9,061 nt of DNA from Actinomycetes bacterium. Lineage in GTDB: Bacteria > Actinomycetota > Coriobacteriia > WRKU01. Positions 1-5,830 of the stretch are shown piece by piece; the stretch's first letter is position 1, and each line of letters opens with the position of its first letter. The DNA lies in the NCBI GenBank assembly GCA_009781565.1, contig WQXV01000033.1, positions 1-9,061 on the forward strand, given 5' to 3'. Position numbers and translations under genes: made by a program. The notes beneath the pieces were generated by a model. It did no database searches. It saw only the letters and a program-made list of their open reading frames with translations, and was not told the DNA's origin.

Positions 1-1321
1 CGAACACGATGATGATCGAGATCGTCATCATGGCGATGACCAAGCCGGTCATCACATACGTCTTGAGAAAGACCGCGATGCTTTTCAGACCGAGTTTGGT
101 CTGGAGGCCTCCCGCTCCTCTGCCAAGGGGGAAGAGGTGTCGATAGCTCTTCTGTGCGCTGGCTCCACCTCTCAAGGCGTCGACAGGCAGAAGCTTCATG
201 ATCGTGCGACAGGTGAGAAGGACCATCATAAGAATGAGAGCGACGAGCAGGATGACCGCAGCCATGCTGGCCATCGGATGTATACCGATCGTCCAAGAAA
301 ACCCGCTCATCGAGCTCATCGCGTCTCGCACAAGAGGAAAGAGCGGTAGCGCGAAAAGCACGCCGAGCAGTGCCGCAGGTAGGGAGACGATGAAGTACTC
401 CATGACATACGAGCCGACGATCTGCGCGTTTTTGTATCCAGCGGATTTCAAGACACCGATCTCGTGGAGGGCATCCTCGATGCTGCTCATGATACGGAAG
501 CGGATGACCAGGATCGATATCAAGACGATGAGCAGGGAGAACACCACGATGATCACCGCGAGCAGTGAGACCAGCGAGGTGACCGACGCATACATATCTG
601 AATCGAACACGAGCCCGATGCTTGAGAGATCGACGTCGATCTGGGAGGCGAAGTCTTGATTGAACTGCGGTGAGTCATCCATATCATTCATGCGTATCGC
701 GATCCAGACCGAGCGGTTGAACTGCTCTGCCAAGAGCTCATAGCTTTCGTGAGGTACGAGGAATTTCAAGGCCGATGCCATATTGACCGTGGAGAACTCG
801 TTGGTCGCAAAGAAGCCGGCGACCGTGAGCGCGATCGGCTTGTTCTTGTAGGTCAACGTCAACTCATCGCCGATCCGATAGCCAAGACCGGTGGCATATT
901 CCGGCAGATAGATGGCGCGCTGGGGTGGTATCGAGCTGTCAGATGCGGTGATTACCGGCGGAGAGATCTCATAGGTGGTATCAAGATCGAACAGGATCGC
1001 CCTGACATCGGTCTGTCCCCCATAGTCAAGCGTGATGCTTTCGGGAGAGAGTACCTCGACGATCTCATATTGAGATACGCGGGGATCATCTCGGATCACC
1101 TCTTCGAACGTCTCGCTATAGGTATCCTTGGTCATGACAAAGGCACTGTGCAAGCTGTTCGAACGATCGACTATCGATGCAAAATCTTGGTTTATACCGA
1201 ACAGAATGCTCAGACCGACCGTCATCAGAGTTGAGACGATGACGATGATGATAAAAAGCGAGAGGGTCGAGCTCTTGTGGCCTCTGATGTTTGCTTGTGC
1301 AAGATGGAGTAGCTTTTTCAT
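1..1321 (-). CDS. FtsX/MacB-type ABC transporter permease (YtrF-like), C-terminus outside window
   Basis: The frame opens with an ATG at 1319-1321 and stays open to the left edge, giving 440 codons of an unfinished protein. It begins MKKLLHLAQANIRGHK, the usual cytoplasmic amphipathic start of FtsX-like permeases. A first membrane helix lies at about residues 18-42, then an extracytoplasmic domain of about 200 residues of MacB periplasmic-core type, then three hydrophobic helices at about 250-277, 305-330 and 345-372. The sequence then enters another segment (LKSIAVFLKTYVMTGLV), which looks like the start of a second FtsX repeat, so the full protein is probably about 800 residues. The start lies 5 bases after the stop of the ATPase gene, so the two are co-translated and form one transporter. 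MacB-type systems do not pump by alternating access but transmit force across the membrane; the substrate cannot be told. By position and type it corresponds to YtrF of Bacillus. Confidence 0.9.
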   Translation of the reverse strand, partial: MKKLLHLAQANIRGHKSSTLSLFIIIVIVSTLMTVGLSILFGINQDFASIVDRSNSLHSAFVMTKDTYSETFEEVIRDDPRVSQYEIVEVLSPESITLDYGGQTDVRAILFDLDTTYEISPPVITASDSSIPPQRAIYLPEYATGLGYRIGDELTLTYKNKPIALTVAGFFATNEFSTVNMASALKFLVPHESYELLAEQFNRSVWIAIRMNDMDDSPQFNQDFASQIDVDLSSIGLVFDSDMYASVTSLVSLLAVIIVVFSLLIVLISILVIRFRIMSSIEDALHEIGVLKSAGYKNAQIVGSYVMEYFIVSLPAALLGVLFALPLFPLVRDAMSSMSGFSWTIGIHPMASMAAVILLVALILMMVLLTCRTIMKLLPVDALRGGASAQKSYRHLFPLGRGAGGLQTKLGLKSIAVFLKTYVMTGLVIAMMTISIIIVF

Positions 1322-1326
1322 GGAGA

Positions 1327-2088
1327 TCACCAGCCCATACTGTCGAGGAAACCTTGGAGTGCATCGAGGCGCACGCTCTCATCCTCTGCGTTGTAGCAAT
1401 CGAGGAGGAGCTCTCCGAAGACGACCCCGTCACGTACGTAGAGGATCCGATTGCCGCGCACGGCCGTCTTCAGGTCATGCGTCACCATGACGATGCTTTG
1501 TCCGTTTCGATGGAGATCGTTCATGGTATCGAGTACCGTGGTGCTAGCCGATGAATTCAGGGAACCAGTAGGCTCGTCTGCGAACAGCACGGCTGGGTCG
1601 TTGATAAGGGCACGCACGATACCGACCCGCTGCGCTTCGCCTCCGGACAGTTGGCTCGGAAACCTGTTCCAGAGCTTTGTGTCCAGACCGACGTGGCCGA
1701 AGAGTTCGGCTGCACGTGCGTTCAGTGCTTTCTTGTTGCCCGATAGAAGCAGTCCACAGGTCAACACATTGTCCTTCGCGTCCATATGGGCGATCAAGTG
1801 GTTCTCCTGGAAGACGAAACCGCAGTTCTTTCGGCGAAACACCGCCAGCTCATCATTGGAATAGTCCGTGATCTGCTCCCCGCAGAAGGTGACGATCCCC
1901 GAAGTCGGCTTATCGATCCCTGAGATGGCGTAGAGTAGGGTCGTCTTACCGCTTCCCGAACTACCCATGATGATCGTGAAATCACCCTCACGAATCTCAA
2001 GATCGAGATCGCGCAGAACGATCTGGTCGATTCCGTCACTGGGAAAACTCTTGCATAGCTTGGTGGTAGAGATGATGTTTTTCGACAT
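1327..2088 (-). CDS. MacB/LolD-type ABC transporter ATP-binding protein (YtrE-like)
   Basis: This is a 253-residue cytoplasmic ATPase with every catalytic motif: Walker A GSSGSGKTT (42-50), Q-loop glutamine in FVFQENHL (Q94), signature LSGGEAQR (147-154), Walker B VLFADEPTG with D171/E172, D-loop SLNS and switch histidine in MVTHD (H204). The LSGGEAQR signature and size are those of the MacB/LolD/FtsE group, which pairs with FtsX-type permeases, as found directly downstream. An upstream in-frame ATG at 2109 exists, but AAAGGAGG lies about 9 bases before the ATG at 2086-2088, so the shorter start MSKNIIS is chosen. The residues after the H-loop, about 45, are less conserved and probably contact the permease. 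It is gene four of the ytr-like operon; no promoter of its own is evident in the 69-base gap upstream. Confidence 0.95.
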   Translation of the reverse strand: MSKNIISTTKLCKSFPSDGIDQIVLRDLDLEIREGDFTIIMGSSGSGKTTLLYAISGIDKPTSGIVTFCGEQITDYSNDELAVFRRKNCGFVFQENHLIAHMDAKDNVLTCGLLLSGNKKALNARAAELFGHVGLDTKLWNRFPSQLSGGEAQRVGIVRALINDPAVLFADEPTGSLNSSASTTVLDTMNDLHRNGQSIVMVTHDLKTAVRGNRILYVRDGVVFGELLLDCYNAEDESVRLDALQGFLDSMGW

Positions 2089-2122
2089 GAAGTACCCTCC
2101 TTTGGTCAAGTTGCATGTTTTT

Positions 2123-2151
2123 GTGCCGATACGCGATCGGCGCCTTTTATT
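2123..2151 (+). terminator. Hairpin in operon gap, with T-rich flank on the plus strand
   Basis: The bases at 2123-2143 form a stem GTGCCGAT / ATCGGCGC (8 pairs including one G-T) with an ACGCG loop. On the plus strand it is followed by TTTTATT (2145-2151), the form of an intrinsic terminator. Both neighbouring genes are on the minus strand, where the hairpin is followed by A residues, so it would not terminate the operon. It may stop antisense transcripts, stabilise the 3' end of the three-gene upstream message, or be incidental. Confidence 0.4.
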
Positions 2152-2157
2152 GATTTG

Positions 2158-2829
2158 TTAAAGTGCTTGTTTGAGCAAGGTCCTGCTTAATGCAAAGATC
2201 ATGATCGTGGCCGCCAGACAACTTGCTATCTGAAGCAATGCGCTTTGACTGATGAAGGACGCATTGATAAAAGAGAGTATTACCGATCGGATCGGAGCGA
2301 TAAAGATACAAAGACCGATGATGAAAGCTGCGACCCAACCGTACCAAGAGCGTTGAGCGAGAACGAAGAGATGTATAAGAGACGCCAACAACAGGATGAG
2401 GGAGAACATCTGGATGAAGGCGAGAATCGGGCCGTTATCAAGAAATCCGATCCATGCCATCACATTGTCAATGGCTTTGACATAGCGCAGCATGAAACGG
2501 TCGATCGTGTAGTAGGCAAGAAGGAGGGCAAGGGCAGCGAGAGCGCAGAGTATGACGTAAGCCAGTACGCTGCCGGCAAAAAGATCATCGCGCTTGCCTC
2601 CCAGGTTGATCATCCGGGGAAGATTTCTTGCGGGGATCAGGATCGCTGCGAAAAGAGGCACCAACAATGCGACATTTCCTATCGATAAGGTGGTGTTCTC
2701 GATCGAGGCGGGTACCAGCATCGAGATGATATAGTTCGCTATCTGGACCAAGAGCAGCAGTCCTGCGATACCGTACGCCAGTGTTATCTGGCCGAGGTTG
2801 AGTTTTGCGATGGCTGATGCCCTACTCAT
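2158..2829 (-). CDS. Six-helix integral membrane protein, probable partner of the YtrB-like ATPase (YtrC/D-like position)
   Basis: This 223-residue hydrophobic protein has six likely membrane helices at about 16-39, 47-66, 86-107, 134-157, 162-180 and 197-216, with short basic cytoplasmic loops such as ARNLPRMINLGGKRDD. There is no signal peptide, no ATPase motif and no large outer domain. I do not recognise a named family from the sequence alone. Its function is read from context: its ATG lies inside the last codons of the preceding ATPase gene (8-base overlap at 2822-2829), so it is translationally coupled and very likely the transmembrane half of that ABC transporter. In Bacillus the same position is filled by YtrC and YtrD, two membrane proteins; here there is only one. 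GGAAGG about 8 bases upstream of the ATG serves as ribosome binding site. Confidence 0.85.
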   Translation of the reverse strand: MSRASAIAKLNLGQITLAYGIAGLLLLVQIANYIISMLVPASIENTTLSIGNVALLVPLFAAILIPARNLPRMINLGGKRDDLFAGSVLAYVILCALAALALLLAYYTIDRFMLRYVKAIDNVMAWIGFLDNGPILAFIQMFSLILLLASLIHLFVLAQRSWYGWVAAFIIGLCIFIAPIRSVILSFINASFISQSALLQIASCLAATIMIFALSRTLLKQAL

Positions 2830-3667
2830 GGTCCCTGCCTTCCACGGAATGGATAAAGAAATCTTGCAGACTCAAGCGACTGACCGTGATCTCATCGGGG
2901 ACCTCGATCCTTTTGTCGAAAACGTGAGCTGACATCACAGTGCCGGCTGTTGTCGTTCCGATGCAGTTGAGCCCGTCGAGAAGAGGCTCGATCATGCTCG
3001 TCGGACCGGTCAATGTATAGGCGCTCTCGTCGATCTGGCCGATGTCTGCTTGGAGCAGGACCTGGCCCTTATCGATGATGATCAACTGCTCGGTGATCTT
3101 TGCGATCTCGTCGATCAGGTGGGTCGCCACGATCAAGATGCGAGGTCGGAGCTCATAGCTCTCGAGCAACATGGTATTGAACCGATCTCTTATGATGGCG
3201 TCGAGTCCCAGTGTCGGCTCGTCCAATAAGACGATCGGCGCGTTGTTCGCCAGAGCAAGGATCGCTTCGAGCATGGTCTTCATGCCTCCGGAGAGTTGTT
3301 TGTGTTTCTTGGAGGTATCAAGTTCGAACCGGTCGACCATCTTGAGTGCGAAATCCCGATCGAACCCAACTTGCAGGGACGCGGCGGAATCTATCAGATC
3401 GGAGACCCTCATGTTGAACTGCTCCGAGCCGCCCTCGACAAAACTGACCTTATCCGATTCTTTGCCCCAGGCTATCGGCTTCTCATCCACCATGATCTGT
3501 CCGTCGGTTGCCGCGAGGCGTCCCGCAAGAAGTCTCATCAGGGTGGTCTTGCCGGCTCCGTTCCTGCCGAGCAGACAGTAGATCCCGTCATCGACGATAT
3601 CGAGTGAGAGATGATCGATCGCTGTCGTCTTGCCGAATCGCTTGGTCACATCTACGAATCTAATCAT
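2822..3667 (-). CDS. ytrB: ABC transporter ATP-binding protein, YtrB-like
   Basis: This 281-residue ATPase has Walker A GRNGAGKTT (34-42), signature LSGGMKT (125-131), Walker B IVLLDEPTLGLD with D149/E150, and switch histidine in VATHLIDE (H183). The Q-loop region reads SFVEGGSEQFN, with acidic residues rather than the classic single glutamine context, as seen in exporters of the YtrB/YhcH/BcrA type. About 85 residues follow the nucleotide-binding core, again typical of that group. The start is placed at the ATG at 3665-3667 (MIRFVDV) because AGGAG lies 9 bases upstream; the longer frame to 3691 would put this site inside the gene. The start overlaps the end of the GntR gene by 8 bases and its own stop overlaps the membrane gene, so three genes are coupled. 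Such systems usually export or sense cell-wall-active compounds; the substrate is unknown here. Confidence 0.93.
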   Translation of the reverse strand: MIRFVDVTKRFGKTTAIDHLSLDIVDDGIYCLLGRNGAGKTTLMRLLAGRLAATDGQIMVDEKPIAWGKESDKVSFVEGGSEQFNMRVSDLIDSAASLQVGFDRDFALKMVDRFELDTSKKHKQLSGGMKTMLEAILALANNAPIVLLDEPTLGLDAIIRDRFNTMLLESYELRPRILIVATHLIDEIAKITEQLIIIDKGQVLLQADIGQIDESAYTLTGPTSMIEPLLDGLNCIGTTTAGTVMSAHVFDKRIEVPDEITVSRLSLQDFFIHSVEGRDHE

Positions 3668-4025
3668 TGTTGGCTGCTCCTCTGTCTCCAATTATCTGAA
3701 TCAATTCATCGAGGGGGATATCAAGAATCTCTGCCTCGCGAAGCAGCGCGTCCACGGTCTGGTCGAGGAACGCGTTTCTGCGTCGCTTCACGATCTTTTC
3801 CTTCGCGCCTTTGGCGACGCACATGCCGATTCCTCTTTTCTTGTAAAGGATCCCGGCATCGGTCAGTTTGCTGATCGCTTTGACCGCGGTGGTCGGGTTG
3901 ACGGAATAGAGTTTTGAGATCTGAGTGGTCGAAGTTATCAGATCATCTGTCTGATAGACACCGGTGATGATATCGCTTTCCACCCTCTCCATGATTTGCT
4001 GGAAGATCGGTTGGCTATCATTCAC
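3660..4025 (-). CDS. ytrA: GntR-family transcriptional repressor, YtrA subfamily
   Basis: This is a short GntR regulator with an N-terminal winged helix-turn-helix (about 5-72) that contains PIFQQIMERVESDIITGVY and a recognition-helix region NPTTAVKAISKL (43-54), then the wing KKRGIGMCVA. The tail after it is only about 50 residues, two helices for dimerisation, with no ligand-binding domain. That size and a following YtrB-type ATPase define the YtrA subfamily. Family knowledge says these proteins repress their own ABC-transporter operon until cell-envelope stress. Start choice: GTG at 4023-4025 has AAGGA 8 bases upstream and gives 121 residues. ATG at 4034 overlaps that site, and GTG at 4055 (131 residues) has no ribosome binding site and falls in the putative operator. 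The longer forms remain possible. Confidence 0.92.
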   Translation of the reverse strand: MNDSQPIFQQIMERVESDIITGVYQTDDLITSTTQISKLYSVNPTTAVKAISKLTDAGILYKKRGIGMCVAKGAKEKIVKRRRNAFLDQTVDALLREAEILDIPLDELIQIIGDRGAANND

Positions 4026-4052
4026 GTTTCTCATCCTTACTGTTGCTGTGTT

Positions 4053-4078
4053 CACTAGTTAATGACTAAACTCACTAA
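4053..4078 (-). promoter_or_regulatory. Candidate YtrA operator with repeats
   Basis: Read on the minus strand, TTAGTGA (4072-4078) and CTAGTGA (4052-4058) are direct repeats 20 bp apart, two helical turns. Between and overlapping them is an inverted repeat TAGT / ACTA with a 5-base centre (4056-4068). The site lies just downstream of the putative promoter, where a bound YtrA dimer would block transcription of its own operon. No binding motif from this lineage was available for comparison. Confidence 0.4.
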
Positions 4079-4080
4079 CC

Positions 4081-4109
4081 ATATTCGCACAGGGCGGTTT
4101 CCTTGTCAA
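4081..4109 (-). promoter_or_regulatory. Candidate promoter of the ytr-like operon
   Basis: On the minus strand a perfect TTGACA (-35, at 4104-4109) is followed after 17 bases by GAATAT (4081-4086), a weak -10; TATGGT at 4078-4083 is a worse-spaced alternative (20 bases). Transcription would begin near 4074, giving a leader of about 50 bases to the GTG at 4025. Confidence 0.5.
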
Positions 4110-4261
4110 GCGGGTTCTTGAATTATTTTTTGAAAGGTGCGATCGAAGAGTTTTTGTGAGCCATTTTCCCACTCCTTCTCGCCAAGAAGTTTCAGTGAAC
4201 AAACGCTGCATGCGGTATGCTGGTATGCGTCACAATGGGTTTACAAGAGGCGAGGATCTTC
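4110..4261. other. Divergent intergenic region upstream of the plus-strand gene pair
   Basis: This is the rest of the roughly 240-base divergent gap. It holds AT-rich stretches (near 4120-4133 and 4150-4157) and TATGCT at 4216-4221, a possible -10 for the plus-strand unit, but no convincing -35 at the right distance. AGAGGCGAGGA at 4246-4256 is the ribosome binding site of the next gene. I see no RNA gene here. Confidence 0.35.
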
Positions 4262-5815
4262 ATGCGCAAATGTTCTATCCGGTCACTTCTGTTGATGGGT
4301 ATCACGGCGGTGATCTTTTTACTAGCAGCAGGTTTTTCGATGGCATCCGAGCCGGTCTCTGCGGTGGTCGAGTTGCGTGTTGCTGCGCAGATGTTGGACA
4401 GCCATCCGCTTCTCTTTGTCGCGGCGACGATCTCTGATGACATACCGCTACCCGTGCAGGTACCGATCGCGCTTCCCGCGGGAGCACAACCGGAGTGGGT
4501 GGGCGAGCTGACCGACGGGGAGGCGGGAGATGATCCTGAGACCGCATATGTCAAGCTCGAGACCAGAGACGGCTGGGATATCTATGTCGTCGATCTGACC
4601 GCATCACGCACGCTGCAGATCGAGGCAAGCATGACCGAGCCCTACCTGGTCGCTATGGATGCGAGTAGTGGAGTAGCCAGTCTCTCCTATGTGCCTGCCA
4701 CCGACGCGGATCTGCTCATCGTAGCGGTCGAACTTCCCTCGACGGTAGTCAACTTCGATCAGACCCTTGGCTATGAGGTGTTTGCGCAAGGCATCAGCGG
4801 CGGCATGATCGTCGGTCCCACCTTTCAAGACGCCAAAGCCGATCAGACCTACTCGGCATCGCTCAATTTCGAAACGGGCACAACCGCCGATGATACTGCA
4901 GCAGGACCGGTCGACTCGACCAATACGGTCCTTATCGTATTAGTACTTGCATTGCTGGGACTCATCGCCTTGTTCTTAATAATCTGGTCGCGCCACAATG
5001 CAGGGCCCTGGGATGCAGGGTCGTCCACCAAGACCAGCCACTCGTCAGGCTCTGGCAAGAAGGCTTCAGGATCGGGCGGCTCTCACAAGGGTAGGAAGAG
5101 TGCGAAGAAGGCGCTTGTGTGGAACTCACCGCAGGTGTTGATCCCGCTGGTCATCGCGCTTGCAGCCATCGGATTGCTGGTGTGGACCAGTGTGCACGAT
5201 GCTAACACCATCACTGAGAACGACGGGGTGTATTCCCAGGTCTTCTCGGTCGGAGATCCGTGTCAGGCGATCGACTTTGCGCTGACCGATGCCGCGATGC
5301 AGGATCCGAAGGACACCGCGCGCACGATCTTTGACGCCATACGCGCATCGAATGTGCAGATACTCAACGCCGCGCTGGACAGTAACAACGGATTTCTCAA
5401 CGTCGAGTTCTGCGAGAGCTATACCGATCCGATGACGGTCGCTGCTCTGATCGAGGGTACCGGTCTGGTTGCAGGCAGCTCGCTGCGCACGCTCAACACC
5501 CCGATCGTGCTCGACGATGGGCAGATGCTCGTCTATCTCTCACAGAATCTTCCCTGCGTCACCAACACGTTTTCCGTAAGGTCACCCGGCAGCGATGCAG
5601 TCGCCTTCGTACAGAAACTGGCACGTGCCGTCAGCGGTGTACCCTCGATGACCGGGGTCACCTACGATGGAACGACCGCGACCGCGACCTTCGGTTTTTG
5701 CGAGGAGCAGACGACCGATGAGGCGATCGGCGCAGCACTAGAGGCGGCCGGTATCGATGCGACGCTCAAGAGCGAGGCAGCCGTTCCGAACTTAGATGAC
5801 ATACTAGCGCAATAG
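4262..5815 (+). CDS. Secreted/membrane protein with two membrane segments and a duplicated Cys-spaced C-terminal domain; family unrecognised
   Basis: This 517-residue protein starts MRKCSIRSLLLMG with a clear signal sequence (about 1-28, ending AAGFSMA before SEP). A mostly beta-rich outer domain (about 30-210) follows. Then come a membrane helix at about 222-244, a basic Gly/Ser/Lys cytoplasmic linker (about 245-290, with KKASGSGG and KGRKSAKK), a second helix at 292-313, and an outer C-terminal region. That region is two copies of a roughly 97-residue unit, each ending in a FCE motif followed by T-D and a short helix: cysteines at 334, 384, 432 and 480, spaced 50, 48 and 48. The unit looks like a beta-alpha-beta sandwich without a CxxC metal site. 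The start was chosen for the signal sequence and GAGGA 5 bases upstream; an ATG-led frame from 4217 lacks support. It is paired with the DUF362 gene 15 bases downstream. I do not know its function. Confidence 0.88.
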   Translation: MRKCSIRSLLLMGITAVIFLLAAGFSMASEPVSAVVELRVAAQMLDSHPLLFVAATISDDIPLPVQVPIALPAGAQPEWVGELTDGEAGDDPETAYVKLETRDGWDIYVVDLTASRTLQIEASMTEPYLVAMDASSGVASLSYVPATDADLLIVAVELPSTVVNFDQTLGYEVFAQGISGGMIVGPTFQDAKADQTYSASLNFETGTTADDTAAGPVDSTNTVLIVLVLALLGLIALFLIIWSRHNAGPWDAGSSTKTSHSSGSGKKASGSGGSHKGRKSAKKALVWNSPQVLIPLVIALAAIGLLVWTSVHDANTITENDGVYSQVFSVGDPCQAIDFALTDAAMQDPKDTARTIFDAIRASNVQILNAALDSNNGFLNVEFCESYTDPMTVAALIEGTGLVAGSSLRTLNTPIVLDDGQMLVYLSQNLPCVTNTFSVRSPGSDAVAFVQKLARAVSGVPSMTGVTYDGTTATATFGFCEEQTTDEAIGAALEAAGIDATLKSEAAVPNLDDILAQ

Positions 5816-5830
5816 TGAAAGGATCAGATC

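Noticed and set aside
749..1490. Plus-strand frames opposite the FtsX-type permease
   Set aside because: The minus strand encodes a convincing permease here with correct membrane topology; the plus-strand frames show no motif.
4217..4261. Upstream extension of the 517-residue membrane protein by 15 residues
   Set aside because: It would place a non-hydrophobic stretch ahead of a canonical signal sequence and ignore GAGGA directly before the ATG at 4262.
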